A stretch of DNA of 64,000 bases, taken from the NCBI RefSeq assembly GCF_001905095.1, contig NZ_LWLS01000064.1, positions 44,459 through 108,458 of the forward strand, written 5' to 3'. The DNA is from Micromonospora sp. CB01531. GTDB taxonomy: Bacteria; Actinomycetota; Actinomycetes; Mycobacteriales; Micromonosporaceae. The notes below the pieces were generated by a model, which searched no databases, was not told the DNA's origin, and saw only the letters and a program-made list of their open reading frames with translations. The translations under genes were made by a program, and so were the position numbers. The number at the start of each line of letters is the position of its first letter. Positions within the stretch are counted from its first letter, which is position 1. Positions 10,470 through 19,953 of this stretch are shown here, one piece after another.

Positions 10470-11164
10470 TGGGCCCGCTCGGCTGGCTGCTCGACGCGCA
10501 GCTCCAGGTCGCCGGTTCGCCGGTGCTGGTCCGGGAGATCGTCGGCAACGTCTTCGGCCTCGCCTCGGCGCTGCTCGGGCTGCGCCGGCTGGTATGGGCC
10601 TGGCCGATCGGCATGATCGGCAACGCCCTGCTGTTCACCGTCTTCCTCGGCGGGGTCTTCGTCACGCCGCAGGCGCACGACCTCTACGGCCAGGCCGGCC
10701 GGCAGGTCTTCTTCTTCGCGGTGAGCCTGTACGGCTGGTGGCGCTGGTCGCGCAACCGCCGGGCCGGCGGCGGGGAGCAGCCGGCGGTCGCCCCGCGTTG
10801 GGCCACCGGCCGGGAGCGGCTCGGTCTGCTCGCCGCCGCGCTGGTCGGCACGGCAGCCGCGTACCCGGTGCTGGCCGCGCTCGGCTCGTGGGGGCCGCTG
10901 CCGGACGCCTGGATCCTGGTCGGCAGCCTGCTCGCCACGTACGGCATGGCCCGCGGCTGGGTGGAGTTCTGGCTGGTCTGGATCGCCGTCGACGCGGTCG
11001 GCGTACCGCTGCTGCTGCGCGGCGGCTTCTACCCGTCGGCCGCCATGTACCTGGTCTACGGCGGGTTCTGCGTGGCCGGCCTGGCCGCCTGGTGGCGCGC
11101 CTCCCGGGCCGCCCCGCCCGCCCGCACCCCGATCCCGCCGAGGTATTCGGAGGCCGTCGCATGA
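10469..11164 (+). CDS. ribM: Riboflavin transporter RibM (PnuX, PnuC superfamily)
   Basis: Small polytopic membrane protein of 231 residues with 6-7 hydrophobic segments and PnuC-like features: [53 protein letters not shown]. PnuC proteins take up nicotinamide riboside, but the homologues placed inside riboflavin operons of actinobacteria (RibM/PnuX) move riboflavin. Its place between ribE and ribBA, under the FMN riboswitch, supports the riboflavin role. Overlaps both neighbours, so translation is coupled. Confidence 0.85.
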   Translation: MGPLGWLLDAQLQVAGSPVLVREIVGNVFGLASALLGLRRLVWAWPIGMIGNALLFTVFLGGVFVTPQAHDLYGQAGRQVFFFAVSLYGWWRWSRNRRAGGGEQPAVAPRWATGRERLGLLAAALVGTAAAYPVLAALGSWGPLPDAWILVGSLLATYGMARGWVEFWLVWIAVDAVGVPLLLRGGFYPSAAMYLVYGGFCVAGLAAWWRASRAAPPARTPIPPRYSEAVA

Positions 11165-12426
11165 CCAGCTTTGGGAGCATCGAGCAGGCGGTGGCGGACA
11201 TCGCCGCCGGCCGGCCGGTCGTCGTGGTCGACGACGAGGACCGGGAGAACGAGGGCGACCTGATCTTCGCGGCCGAGCTGGCCACGCCGGAGCTGGTCGC
11301 GTTCATGGTCCGTTACACGTCCGGTTACATCTGCGTACCGCTGACCGAGAGCGAGTGCGACCGGCTGGACCTGCCGCCCATGCACCACACCAACCAGGAC
11401 CGGCGGGGCACCGCGTACACGGTGACCGTGGACGCCCGGGAGGGGGTCAGCACGGGGATCTCCGCGGCCGACCGGTCGCACACCATCCGCCTGCTCGCCG
11501 ACGCGGCGACCGACCCGACCGACCTGGCCCGTCCGGGGCACGTGGTGCCGCTGCGGGCCCGCGAAGGCGGGGTGCTGCGCCGGGCCGGGCACACCGAGGC
11601 GGCGGTCGACCTGACCCGGCTCGCCGGGCTGCGCCCGGCCGGGGTGCTGTGCGAGCTGGTCAACGACGACGGCACCATGATGCGCCTGCCCGACCTGGAG
11701 AAGTTCTGCGCCGAGCACGGGCTGGCCCTGGTCACCATCGCCGACCTGATCGCCCACCGGCGGCGTACCGAGAAGCAGGTAGAGCAGGTTGCCGTGGCGC
11801 GGATGCCCACCCCGTACGGGGTGTTCCGGGCGTACGGCTACCGCAGCGAGCACGACCCGGCCGAGCATGTCGCGCTGGTCATGGGCGACCTCGGCGACGG
11901 GCGGGACGTGCTGGTCCGGGTGCACTCCGAGTGCCTCACCGGGGACGTCTTCGGCTCGCTGCGCTGCGACTGCGGCCCGCAGTTGCAGGCTGCCCTGGCC
12001 CGGGTGGCCCAGGAGGGCCGCGGGGTGGTGCTCTACGTGCGCGGGCACGAGGGGCGCGGCATCGGCCTGCTGCACAAGCTGCGCGCGTACCAGCTCCAGG
12101 ACCAGGGCCGGGACACCGTGGACGCGAACCTCGAGCTGGGGTTGCCCGCCGATGCCCGAGATTACGGGACCGGCGCGCAGATCCTCTACGACCTCGGCGT
12201 CCGCTCGATGCGGCTGCTGACCAACAACCCGGCCAAGCGGGCCGGCCTGGAGGGGTACGGCCTCACGGTGAGCGGCCGCGAGGGGCTGCCCGTGCGGTCC
12301 AACCCGGAGAACGTGCGTTACCTGCGGACCAAGCGGGACCGGATGGGCCACCTCCTGGAGGGGCTGGACGAGGTGACCGAGGCGCCGATGGGCCGCCCGG
12401 TCGCCGGTGACGAGATCGGAGCGTAG
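11161..12426 (+). CDS. ribBA: Bifunctional DHBP synthase / GTP cyclohydrolase II
   Basis: Supplies both precursors of lumazine. The N-terminal half is 3,4-dihydroxy-2-butanone-4-phosphate synthase ([27 protein letters not shown]). The C-terminal half is GTP cyclohydrolase II with [17 protein letters not shown], whose three Cys bind zinc, and [10 protein letters not shown]. 421 residues is normal for the fusion. Both active sites look intact. Confidence 0.96.
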   Translation: MTSFGSIEQAVADIAAGRPVVVVDDEDRENEGDLIFAAELATPELVAFMVRYTSGYICVPLTESECDRLDLPPMHHTNQDRRGTAYTVTVDAREGVSTGISAADRSHTIRLLADAATDPTDLARPGHVVPLRAREGGVLRRAGHTEAAVDLTRLAGLRPAGVLCELVNDDGTMMRLPDLEKFCAEHGLALVTIADLIAHRRRTEKQVEQVAVARMPTPYGVFRAYGYRSEHDPAEHVALVMGDLGDGRDVLVRVHSECLTGDVFGSLRCDCGPQLQAALARVAQEGRGVVLYVRGHEGRGIGLLHKLRAYQLQDQGRDTVDANLELGLPADARDYGTGAQILYDLGVRSMRLLTNNPAKRAGLEGYGLTVSGREGLPVRSNPENVRYLRTKRDRMGHLLEGLDEVTEAPMGRPVAGDEIGA

Positions 12427-12428
12427 GC

Positions 12429-12929
12429 ATGGCGGGTTTCGGGGAACCGGGCGTCACCTCGGTGGACGCGGCCGGGCTCACCGTCGGCATCGTGGCCGCG
12501 CGCTGGCACGGCGACCTCACCGACCACATGGTCGACCGGGCGGTCGCCGCCGCCGAGGCGTGCGGCGCGCGGGCCGTGGTGGCCCGGGTGGCCGGATCGG
12601 TGGAGCTGCCCGTGGTGGCCCAGGCGATGGCCCGCCGGTACGACGTGGTGGTCGCCCTCGGCGTGGTGGTCCGGGGCGCCACGGCGCACTTCGACTACGT
12701 CTGCAAGTCGGTGACGGAGGGGCTGACCCGGGTCGCGCTCGACGAGGGCAGGCCGGTGGCGCACGGGGTGCTCACCGTGGAGACCATCGAGCAGGCCCGG
12801 GATCGGGCCGGGCTGCCCGGCTCGGCGGAGGACAAGGGCTGGGCGGCCACGGTCGCGGCGTTGGACGCCGCCCTGGCCATCCGCGGCCTCGACGCCACCA
12901 ACGGCCACCGGGTCGGCTTCGGCGGCTGA
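12429..12929 (+). CDS. ribH: 6,7-dimethyl-8-ribityllumazine synthase
   Basis: Condenses the DHBP and pyrimidine intermediates to lumazine; forms an icosahedral or pentameric assembly. Family features: VGIVAARWH, GSVELPVVAQ, ALGVVVRGATAHFDYVCK (catalytic His), GVLTVETIEQA. 166 residues. Two bases after ribBA; last gene of the rib operon. Confidence 0.95.
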   Translation: MAGFGEPGVTSVDAAGLTVGIVAARWHGDLTDHMVDRAVAAAEACGARAVVARVAGSVELPVVAQAMARRYDVVVALGVVVRGATAHFDYVCKSVTEGLTRVALDEGRPVAHGVLTVETIEQARDRAGLPGSAEDKGWAATVAALDAALAIRGLDATNGHRVGFGG

Positions 12930-12975
12930 CGCCGCCGCCCCGCAGGCCGCCGCGAGGTGGCCGGCGCGGAATCGC

Positions 12976-13016
12976 CGAGGTGGCGGTGTCCAGGCCGTCC
13001 GGGCACCGCCATCTCG
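12976..13016. terminator. Hairpin terminator between ribH and the convergent MFS gene
   Basis: Stem GAGGTGGCGGTG/CACCGCCATCTC with a wobble pair, loop in between, placed after the ribH stop and just before the 3' end of the minus-strand exporter gene. No T-run. Confidence 0.55.
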
Positions 13017-13036
13017 CCGACCCGCAGTGGAGCTAG

Positions 13037-14371
13037 CTAGCCCGCGGCCCCGGACGGCGAGCCGACGGTGACCGGCGTGGGCGTCGCCCCTTGCGGCGTG
13101 GCGGCGGGCGGGGTGAGGCGGCGGCCGGTGAGCAGGTAGCTGGCCGCGGCCACCAGCAGCGCGCCGATCACCCCGTACAGCAGCCGGTAGTCGACCAGGC
13201 CGACCAGGAGCGCGCCCGCCCCGATCGCCACCGCCTGTGGGCCGCTGGCCAGCGCGTCCAGCGCGGCCGAGACCCGGCCGACCAGGTCCCCGGGGGTACG
13301 TCGCTGGATCAGCGTCATCGTGCCCACCATCGCGGCCGGCAGCCCGAGCCCGATCAGCACGCTGGCGGTGACGGCGAGCCCCAGGGCCGGCCGGACCAGG
13401 GCCAGGCTGCCGGCGGCCAGCGCGGCCACGCCGAGCGCCATGGTGCCCAGTTCCCCGATCCGGCGCACCAGCGCCGCCGAGGCGAGGCCGCCGACCAGCC
13501 CGCCGATCCCCTGGAGCGAGACCAGCACCCCCAGGAAGGCCGGCTCCCGGCCGAGGCCCTGGTCGACGTACGCGAACCACAGCGTCTCCCCGAACCCGAG
13601 CCCGATGGTGGCGACCACCACCGCCACCAGTGCCCGGCGCAGCGCGGGCTCGGCCATCAGGTGTCGGACCCCGGCGACCAGGGCACCGCGCCCGCCGGCG
13701 GCGGCCAGGACGTCGGCTCCGCCCGGGGGCGCCGCCCCGGTCGGCGCGGCGCCCGGGTCGCCGCCGGTCACCGTCCCGAACCCGTCACCCGCGCCCGCTG
13801 CCGGAGCCGGGGCGCGGCGCAGCCCCAGCCCGACCGCGCCGGCCACCACAAAGCCGAGCGCGCAGGTGGCGGCCAGCGCCGGTCCGCCGAGCAGCACGTA
13901 GAGGCCGGCACCGAGCAGCGGACCGGCCAGCCGCAGCCCCTGCTTGACGGTCTGGGACGCGCCGTTGGCGTCGGGCAGCAGCGCGGCCGGGACCAGCTCC
14001 TGCACGAGCGCGGTGATCGTCGCGCCGAGCGCGATGTAGGAAAGCCCGTAGCCGGCGGCGACCGCGTACACGATCCAGAGCCGGCCGTCGTCGTGGACCG
14101 CCAGCAGCGGCAGCAGCAGCACGGCGGTGGCCACGTTGAGCGCCACGAAGAGCGTTCGGCGGGGCGCCCGGTCGACCACCCAGCCGACGAGTGGGGCCAG
14201 CACCATTGGCGCGGTCAGCGCGACGAAGGTGGCGCCGGCCAGCCCGTCGGAGCCGGTCAGCTCCTTCACCCACACGGCCAGGGCCAGGAGGAGGACCGAC
14301 TCGGCGACCATGCTGACGGTCAACGCGATGAAGAACAGCCGGAAGTCCGGCCGGCGCAGCAGGTGTCTCAT
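13037..14371 (-). CDS. MFS transporter
   Basis: 444-residue major facilitator with about 12 hydrophobic segments. It starts MRHLLRRPDFRLFFIALTVSM, typical of the MFS_3/enterobactin-exporter-like group, with a loop-2 motif (GWVVDRAPRRTLFV) after TM2. Residues about 200-235 form a Gly/Ala/Pro linker between the halves. Substrate unknown. The start overlaps the stop of the upstream ArsR-type regulator gene (ATGA), so regulator and transporter are one unit. Confidence 0.8.
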   Translation of the reverse strand: MRHLLRRPDFRLFFIALTVSMVAESVLLLALAVWVKELTGSDGLAGATFVALTAPMVLAPLVGWVVDRAPRRTLFVALNVATAVLLLPLLAVHDDGRLWIVYAVAAGYGLSYIALGATITALVQELVPAALLPDANGASQTVKQGLRLAGPLLGAGLYVLLGGPALAATCALGFVVAGAVGLGLRRAPAPAAGAGDGFGTVTGGDPGAAPTGAAPPGGADVLAAAGGRGALVAGVRHLMAEPALRRALVAVVVATIGLGFGETLWFAYVDQGLGREPAFLGVLVSLQGIGGLVGGLASAALVRRIGELGTMALGVAALAAGSLALVRPALGLAVTASVLIGLGLPAAMVGTMTLIQRRTPGDLVGRVSAALDALASGPQAVAIGAGALLVGLVDYRLLYGVIGALLVAAASYLLTGRRLTPPAATPQGATPTPVTVGSPSGAAG

Positions 14372-15027
14372 CGTTCCCCGTTCCGCTCCGCGTCGGCGTC
14401 GCCGACGACCGGTCCGTGTTCCGTGTCCTTCCCGGCGTCGGCGCCACCGACGACCGGCCCGTCGACCTCGGGTACGCCCCACGCCATCAGCCGCACCGGC
14501 CGGGAACCCGGCGGGCGGGCCGCCGGGTCGGTGAGCCGGTCCAGACGGCGCCCGAACAGCGACCGGAGTTCCTCCTTCAGCTCGCCGAGTTCGTCGGCGG
14601 TGTACCAGCCGATGAACTGGTTGAAGAAGCCGGCGTCCCGCCAGGCGGGGGACTGCTGCCGGCGGACGGCCATCCAGTCCCGGAGCTTGCGGTATTCGAG
14701 GTCGAGCAGGATCTGGGCGGCGGCGTCGCCGGCCCGCGCCAGCTCCGGGCTCTCCTCGCCCTCGCCCCACCGGTGCCCGTCGGTGACCAGCCGCCACGGT
14801 CGCTGCCGCCCGGTGCCACCGCCGGCCTCGGCGACGAAGCCGTACCGGGCGAGCTGACGCAGGTGCCAGGAGCAGTTCGCCGGGCTCTCGCCGACCCGTT
14901 CGGCCACCTCGGTCGCGGTCAGCGGGCCGTACAGGCCGACGGCGTCGAGGATGCGCAGTCGCAACGGGTGCGCCAGGGCGCGGAGGGTGTCGACGTCGGT
15001 GATCTCGCGGGGCTGCTGCTCGGCCAT
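14368..15027 (-). CDS. ArsR-family winged-helix regulator with long C-terminal domain
   Basis: 219 residues. Residues 12-90 are an ArsR-type wHTH (LRALAHPLRLRILDAV, TATEVAERVGESPANCSWHLRQLARYGFV). The metal-binding CxC of ArsR/SmtB is absent. The C-terminal half has RKLRDWMAVRR and FFNQFIGWYTADEL, as in the actinobacterial helix-turn-helix proteins that sit next to MFS exporters. The ATG at 15027 is preferred to one 25 codons upstream because the twin palindrome at 15042-15065 would otherwise be inside the gene. Probable autoregulator and repressor of the coupled MFS gene. Confidence 0.8.
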   Translation of the reverse strand: MAEQQPREITDVDTLRALAHPLRLRILDAVGLYGPLTATEVAERVGESPANCSWHLRQLARYGFVAEAGGGTGRQRPWRLVTDGHRWGEGEESPELARAGDAAAQILLDLEYRKLRDWMAVRRQQSPAWRDAGFFNQFIGWYTADELGELKEELRSLFGRRLDRLTDPAARPPGSRPVRLMAWGVPEVDGPVVGGADAGKDTEHGPVVGDADAERNGER

Positions 15028-15041
15028 GCGTCGAAGCGTCC

Positions 15042-15065
15042 CTTTCGAAAGGCGACCTTCGAAAG
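15042..15065. promoter_or_regulatory. Candidate operator of the ArsR-type regulator
   Basis: Two near-identical palindromic half-elements in tandem: CTTTCGAAAG (15042-15051) and CTTCGAAAG (15057-15065), 15-38 bases upstream of the regulator start. A dimeric wHTH protein encoded beside the site is the obvious candidate binder. No binding data. Confidence 0.5.
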
Positions 15066-15146
15066 CTCTGTTTCCATGATGTTCGTGATTGACTTCCGAC
15101 ATGACGACCGTGAGGTACGGGGACCTGCCCCGGCCGCGCCCGGCCG

Positions 15147-15890
15147 TCAGAGCCGGCCGGCCTCGATGATTCGGCTGAGGAACTGCCGGGTACGCGGCTG
15201 TGTCGGCTCGCCGAGCACCTGCGCCGGCGGCCCGGCCTCCACCACCCGGCCCCCGTCGAGGAAGCAGACCTGGTCGGCGACCTCGCGGGCGAACCCCATC
15301 TCATGGGTGGCCAGCACCATGGTCATCCCATCGGCCTTGAGGTCGCGGATCATCGTCAGCACCTCGCCCACCAGTTCCGGGTCCAGCGCGGACGTGACCT
15401 CGTCCAGCAGCATCAGCCTGGGCGAGTTGGCCAGGGCCCGGACGATCGCCACCCGCTGCTGCTGCCCGCCGGAGAGCCGGTCCGGGTAGGCGTCCGCCTT
15501 CGCGCCCAACCCCACCCGGTCGAGCAGCTCCCGGGCCTGGGCGTCGGCCTCGGCCCGCGCCCGCCGGTGCACCCGCCGGGGCGCCAGGGTGATGTTCTCC
15601 AGCACGGTGAGGTGCGGGAAGAGGTTGTACGACTGGAAGACCATCCCGATCCGGCGGCGGACCAGGTCCGGGTCGACACGGGGGTCGGAGATCTCCTCCC
15701 CGTCCAGCTCGATGCTCCCGTCGTCCAGCTCCTCCAGCAGGTTGACGCAGCGCAGCAGGGTCGATTTGCCCGACCCCGACGCCCCGATCAGCGCCACCAC
15801 CTGATGCTCGTCGACGGTCAGGTCGAGCCCGTCGAGCACCATGTGGCCGCCGAACTCCTTGCGCAGCCCACGGCAGGTCAGCACCGGCAT
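15147..15890 (-). CDS. Polar amino acid ABC transporter ATPase (GlnQ type)
   Basis: 247-residue ABC ATPase. Walker A is GASGSGKST, signature LSGGQQQRVAIVRAL, Walker B LMLLDEVTSALD, and the switch His is in LATHEMGFAREV. Full-length match to the GlnQ/HisP group. Its ATG follows the permease stop by one base. Confidence 0.92.
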   Translation of the reverse strand: MPVLTCRGLRKEFGGHMVLDGLDLTVDEHQVVALIGASGSGKSTLLRCVNLLEELDDGSIELDGEEISDPRVDPDLVRRRIGMVFQSYNLFPHLTVLENITLAPRRVHRRARAEADAQARELLDRVGLGAKADAYPDRLSGGQQQRVAIVRALANSPRLMLLDEVTSALDPELVGEVLTMIRDLKADGMTMVLATHEMGFAREVADQVCFLDGGRVVEAGPPAQVLGEPTQPRTRQFLSRIIEAGRL

Positions 15891-15891
15891 C

Positions 15892-16737
15892 TCAGCCTCC
15901 GGACTGGCGTCGGGCCGAGCGCAGCGTCACCCAGTCGGTGACCGCGATCAGCGGGATGGCGAGCAGCACGAACAACACCCCGGCCAGGATGTAGGGGGTG
16001 TAGTTGAAGGTCTCCGCGGTGGCGATCTGGGCGGCGCGGACCGCGTCGATCGGCCCGGCCAGGGAGACCAGGCCCACGTCCTTCTGCAACGCCACCACGT
16101 CGTTGAGCAGTGGCGGGGCGACCCGGCGGACGGCCTGTGGCAGCACCACGTGCCGCATGGTCTGCCGGTAGGTCAGCCCGAGCGACCGGGCGGCGGCGAG
16201 CTGGCTGGGGTGGATCGACTCGATGCCGGCCCGGAACACCTCCGCCAGGTAGCCGCCGTAGGTGAGCACCAGCGCGAGGCCGCCGAGCACCAGCACCGGC
16301 GGCATGCCCTGCAGGCGCAGCCCGGGCACGCCGAGAGTGAGCACGTACAACACGATGATCAGCGGCAGGCCGCGGAAGGTGTATGTGTAGCCGGCCGCGA
16401 GCGCCCGCACCGGGAAGAAGACCGGGCCGCGCAGCGTCCGCAGGAGCGCGATCAGCAGCCCGAGCAGCAGCGCGCCGGCGGCGCAGCAGACCAGCAGCCG
16501 GACGTTGAGCCACAACCCGGCGAGCACCGCCGGCAGGGCGTCCCGGGCGATCGAGGGGTCCAGGAACGACTCGCGGACCCGGTCCCACCCGGGCGCGCCG
16601 GTGACCGCGAGGACCAGCAGCGTGCCGAGTGCCGCCGTCGAGGAGGCGGCGACCAGCACGCTGCGCACGGTCTGCCGCCGCCGGTACGCGGTCCGCCTCA
16701 GCTGGGCGGCGGAGGGGGTGTGTTCGAGCAGGCTCAC
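15892..16737 (-). CDS. Polar amino acid ABC transporter permease
   Basis: 281-residue inner-membrane subunit of the His/Glu/Gln/Arg importer group. It has a hydrophobic N-terminal segment, four or five further membrane segments, and the EAA-like loop SIHPSQLAAARSLGLTYRQTMRHVVLPQA. The GTG start overlaps the stop of the binding-protein gene (GTGA). Only one permease gene is present, so a homodimer is expected. Confidence 0.9.
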   Translation of the reverse strand: MSLLEHTPSAAQLRRTAYRRRQTVRSVLVAASSTAALGTLLVLAVTGAPGWDRVRESFLDPSIARDALPAVLAGLWLNVRLLVCCAAGALLLGLLIALLRTLRGPVFFPVRALAAGYTYTFRGLPLIIVLYVLTLGVPGLRLQGMPPVLVLGGLALVLTYGGYLAEVFRAGIESIHPSQLAAARSLGLTYRQTMRHVVLPQAVRRVAPPLLNDVVALQKDVGLVSLAGPIDAVRAAQIATAETFNYTPYILAGVLFVLLAIPLIAVTDWVTLRSARRQSGG

Positions 16738-17609
16738 GTCAGCTCGGTCGCTCCGGCCACCTGGGCGAGCCACTTCTGCTCCAGCTGCTTGAGCGTGCCC
16801 GCCTCGTCGAGCTTGCCGACGGCCGCGTCGAGGCACGGGGTGAGCTGGGAGTTCTTGTCCAGCAGCAGCCCGAACGCCTCGGGTGCGCCGACCTGCGGTA
16901 GCTGACCGACGATGGTGGCGTCGGTGAGTTCCGCCCCGGTGATGTAGAAGGCGGTCGGCAGGTCCACCACGAGCCCGTCGAGCTGGCCGTTCTGCAGGGC
17001 CTTCTTGGCGTCGTCGTTGCTGTTGTAGACCTGCGGCTTCGGGGCCGGCTTGATCACGCCGGTGATCGCCTGGTAGCTGGTGGTGCCGACCTGGGCGCCG
17101 AGGGTGGCGTCCTTGAGGTCGGCCAGGGTCTTCGCTCCGGCGATCTTCGAGGACTTGAGCGCGATCACGGTCTGCCGCACCCGATAGTAGGGCGCGGAGA
17201 AGTCGACCGCCCGCTTGCGCTCCTCGGTGATGGAGAACTGGTTGACGTCGAAGTCGAAGCTCTTCGCGCCGGGAGCGATGGCGGCGTCGAACTTGACCCG
17301 CGTCCAGGTGACGTCCTCGCGGGCGTACCCGAGCTGCTCCGCCACCGCGTACGCGACGGCGGCCTCGAAGCCCTCGCCGTTCTCCGGCTTGTTCTCGCGG
17401 AACCACGGCTCGTACGCCGGCTCGTCAGTGGCGATGGTGAGTTTGCCCGGGGTCCGCGTCGGCAGGCTGTCCTTGGCGCAGGACGCCGCGGCCGCGCCGG
17501 TGGGGCTGGCGGTGGTGGTTTTCCCGTCGTCCTGCGGGGCGCAGCCGGCCACCGCGACGGCGGTGGCGGCGGCGAGGGTGAGCGCGACGATCCGTGAGCT
17601 GCTGGCCAT
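16734..17609 (-). CDS. Amino acid ABC transporter substrate-binding lipoprotein
   Basis: 291-residue SBP_bac_3-type lipoprotein. The signal peptide ends in the lipobox VAGC. The body has [45 protein letters not shown] and GTTSYQAI, characteristic of family-3 solute-binding proteins. The ligand cannot be named from sequence. First gene of the three-gene importer operon. The ATG at 17609 gives the proper signal peptide; longer starts add a non-conserved tail. Confidence 0.92.
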   Translation of the reverse strand: MASSSRIVALTLAAATAVAVAGCAPQDDGKTTTASPTGAAAASCAKDSLPTRTPGKLTIATDEPAYEPWFRENKPENGEGFEAAVAYAVAEQLGYAREDVTWTRVKFDAAIAPGAKSFDFDVNQFSITEERKRAVDFSAPYYRVRQTVIALKSSKIAGAKTLADLKDATLGAQVGTTSYQAITGVIKPAPKPQVYNSNDDAKKALQNGQLDGLVVDLPTAFYITGAELTDATIVGQLPQVGAPEAFGLLLDKNSQLTPCLDAAVGKLDEAGTLKQLEQKWLAQVAGATELT

Positions 17610-17766
17610 GGCGGACAGCGTAGAGCCAGGCGTGTTCGGGGCCGAAGCGTGTCCCACCGTGGTGGTAGGGAATTCCGTCACACCGGTCCGCGCGCCGTCC
17701 CGGCCGGTGGGCCCGGCCCGACCCGCCGCACGCGGCCCGGCCGGTGAACTGGAAGAATCGCCTTCC

Positions 17767-18030
17767 GTGAAGACGTTCGAGGAGTTGTTCGCCGAGCTGC
17801 AGGCCAAGGCCGCCGCCGGCACCCCGGGCTCGGGCACGGTCGCCGCGCTCGAGAAGGGGGTGCACTTCATCGGCAAGAAGGTGGTCGAGGAGGCGGCCGA
17901 GTCGTGGATGGCCGCCGAGCACGAGGGGCCGGAGCGGGCCGCCGAGGAGATCTCCCAGCTGCTCTACCAGGCCCAGGTGCTGATGCTCGCCACCGGTCTC
18001 GAGCTCAAGGACGTCTACCGACATCTGTGA
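17767..18030 (+). CDS. hisE: Phosphoribosyl-ATP pyrophosphatase
   Basis: Hydrolyses PR-ATP to PR-AMP, second step of histidine synthesis. 87 residues with the MazG-like all-alpha fold signature: [25 protein letters not shown] and [18 protein letters not shown] (acidic residues bind Mg). The GTG start is chosen because KTFEELF is the usual family N-terminus. 45 bases before hisG. Confidence 0.94.
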   Translation: MKTFEELFAELQAKAAAGTPGSGTVAALEKGVHFIGKKVVEEAAESWMAAEHEGPERAAEEISQLLYQAQVLMLATGLELKDVYRHL

Positions 18031-18075
18031 GTGCCCGTCCGCTGATCATCTCATCGATCGAAGGAGCACTCCGTC

Positions 18076-18921
18076 ATGCTGCGTGTCGCCGTACCCAACA
18101 AGGGCGCCCTGGCCGAGTCGGCCGCCCAGATGCTGCGCGAGGCGGGCTACCGCCAGCGCACCGACCCGAAGGACCTGGTCTGCCGGGACGAGCCCAACGA
18201 CCTCGAGTTCTTCTACCTCCGCCCCAAGGACATCGCCACCTACGTCGGCTCCGGTGATCTGGACGTCGGCATCACCGGGCGGGACCTGCTGGTCGACTCC
18301 GGCGCGCCGGCCGAGGAGGTCGTCGACCTGAACTTCGGCCGGGCCACCTTCCGCTTCGCCGCCCGCCCCGACGACGTGGACTCCGTCCAGCAGCTCGGCG
18401 GGCACCGGATCGCCACCGCGTACCCCGGGCTGGTCGAACGGCACCTGGCTGAGCTGGGCGTCAAGGCCGAGGTGATCCGCCTGGACGGCGCGGTGGAGAA
18501 CGCCATCCGCCTCGGCGTCGCCGACGTGGTCGCCGACGTGGTGGAGACCGGCGCCACGCTGCGCCAGGCGGGCCTCGTGGTCTTCGGCGAGCCGCTGCTG
18601 CGTTCCTCGGCGGTGCTGGTCCGCCGGGCCGGCGCCCCCGGCTGCGCCCAGGCCGACCAGCTGCTGCGCCGGCTGCACGGCGTGCTGGTCGCCCGGCGCT
18701 ACGTGATGCTCGCCTACGACGTGCCGGCCGGCCTGCTCGACCGGGCCAGCACGCTGACTCCCGGCATCGAGTCGCCGACCGTCTCCCCGCTGCACCGCGA
18801 AGGCTGGGTGGCCGTGCAGGCGATGGTCCAGCGCGACGACGTGCACCGGATCATGGACGAGCTGTACGAGCTGGGCGCGCGGGCCATCCTGGTCACCAAC
18901 ATCCACGCGTGCCGGCTGTGA
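18076..18921 (+). CDS. hisG: ATP phosphoribosyltransferase (long form)
   Basis: First committed step of histidine synthesis. 281 residues is the long HisG type, with a C-terminal ACT-like domain that binds histidine for feedback. It starts LRVAVPNKGALAE; GDLDVGITGRDLLVD and VADVVADVVETGATLRQAGL carry the PRPP-binding region. SD GAAGGAG is 10 bases before the ATG. It overlaps the next gene. Confidence 0.95.
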   Translation: MLRVAVPNKGALAESAAQMLREAGYRQRTDPKDLVCRDEPNDLEFFYLRPKDIATYVGSGDLDVGITGRDLLVDSGAPAEEVVDLNFGRATFRFAARPDDVDSVQQLGGHRIATAYPGLVERHLAELGVKAEVIRLDGAVENAIRLGVADVVADVVETGATLRQAGLVVFGEPLLRSSAVLVRRAGAPGCAQADQLLRRLHGVLVARRYVMLAYDVPAGLLDRASTLTPGIESPTVSPLHREGWVAVQAMVQRDDVHRIMDELYELGARAILVTNIHACRL

Positions 18922-19880
18922 GGGCGCTGCCCGCGCCGGCCGCCCTGGGCGTGGTCGTCCTCGGTGGGATGGCCTCGGCGGCGCAGGGCGTGGTCAACTC
19001 CGAGCTGGGGGAGCGGGCCGGCAACCCGGTGCTCGGCGCGGTGGTCAACAACCTCGGCGGCTGCCTGCTGGTCCTGGTGGGGCTGTTCGCCGTCCCGTCG
19101 ATGCGGGCCGGGCTGGCCGTGCTGCGGCGCGGCGGCCTGCCCTGGTGGGCCTACCTGGGCGGGCTCGGTGGCGCGGCGATCGTGGTGATCGGCACGTACG
19201 TGGTGCCGGTGCTGGGGGTGGCCGTGTTCACGATCGCCCAGGTCGCCGGCGGCAGCCTGGGCGGGCTGGCCGTGGACCGGGCCGGGGTGTCCCCGGCGGG
19301 GCGGCTGCCGCTCACTGTGCCCCGGGTCGCCGGGGCACTGCTCGGCGTCGGCGCGGTGGCCCTGGCCCAGCTCGGCCGCCCGGTCGGCGACCTGGCGGTC
19401 GGGCTGGTCCTGCTCGCGGTCGCCGGCGGTCTGGCGGTCGCCCTGCAGTCCGCGCTCAACGGCCGGGTCTCCGCCGCCAGCAGCACCGCCGCCGGGCTGG
19501 CGGTCAACTTCGCCGTGAGCACCCCGGTGATCCTGGCGGTCGCGGCCGTGGTCGGGGCGTTCGCCATCCGACCGGCCTGGCCGGGGCAGTGGTGGCTCTA
19601 CATCGGCGGCCTGCTCGGGGTCGGCATCGTGCTCGCCCTGCTGGTCGGCGTCCGGGCGGCCGGGGTGCTGCGGACCGGCCTGGCACTGGTCGCCGGGCAG
19701 CTCGGCGGTGCCCTGCTGCTGGACGTGGCGCTGCCCGGCGGGGCGGGCGCGCGGCTGCCGGTGCTGGCCGGCGCGGGGCTCACCGCCGTGGCGGTGCTGC
19801 TGGCCGGCGTACGCCGGCGGACACCGACCCGTGTGGCAGCGGACCCCGCGTCCGAGCCGGATGGCAGACTGGTCGGGTGA
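18918..19880 (+). CDS. DMT-superfamily YdcZ-type membrane protein
   Basis: About 320 residues with 9-10 hydrophobic segments in two similar halves, each like the DUF606/YdcZ family: GMASAAQGVVNSELGERAGNPVLGAVVNNLGG and GGLAVALQSALNGRVSAAS. Function of the family is not established (a transporter is assumed). The GTG at 18918 overlaps the hisG stop (GTGA); a GTG at 18909 is an alternative. Its stop lies inside a small dispersed repeat. Confidence 0.8.
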   Translation: MRALPAPAALGVVVLGGMASAAQGVVNSELGERAGNPVLGAVVNNLGGCLLVLVGLFAVPSMRAGLAVLRRGGLPWWAYLGGLGGAAIVVIGTYVVPVLGVAVFTIAQVAGGSLGGLAVDRAGVSPAGRLPLTVPRVAGALLGVGAVALAQLGRPVGDLAVGLVLLAVAGGLAVALQSALNGRVSAASSTAAGLAVNFAVSTPVILAVAAVVGAFAIRPAWPGQWWLYIGGLLGVGIVLALLVGVRAAGVLRTGLALVAGQLGGALLLDVALPGGAGARLPVLAGAGLTAVAVLLAGVRRRTPTRVAADPASEPDGRLVG

Positions 19881-19953
19881 GCGAGTGGAGCGAGCGAACC
19901 ATCAGGCTCAGCAGCGTGGCGCCTCGCGCCGCGAAGCGAAGCGAGGCGGCGGC
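19877..19953. repeat. GTGAGCGAGTGGAGCGAGC-type intergenic element
   Basis: The 77 bases between the YdcZ-type and PH genes start GTGAGCGAGTGGAGCGAGCG and end in a purine-rich GCGAAGCGAAGCGAGGCGG. A related element, GTGAGCGCGAGGAGTGAGC, is at 45805-45862. Both start at a gene's 3' end and stop right at the next start codon. Probably a dispersed, non-autonomous repeat. Confidence 0.5.

Noticed and set aside
13037..15304. 755-codon minus-strand frame as one large membrane protein
   Set aside because: Only residues from MRHLLRRPDF onward are MFS-like; the rest is the ArsR-type gene read in another frame.
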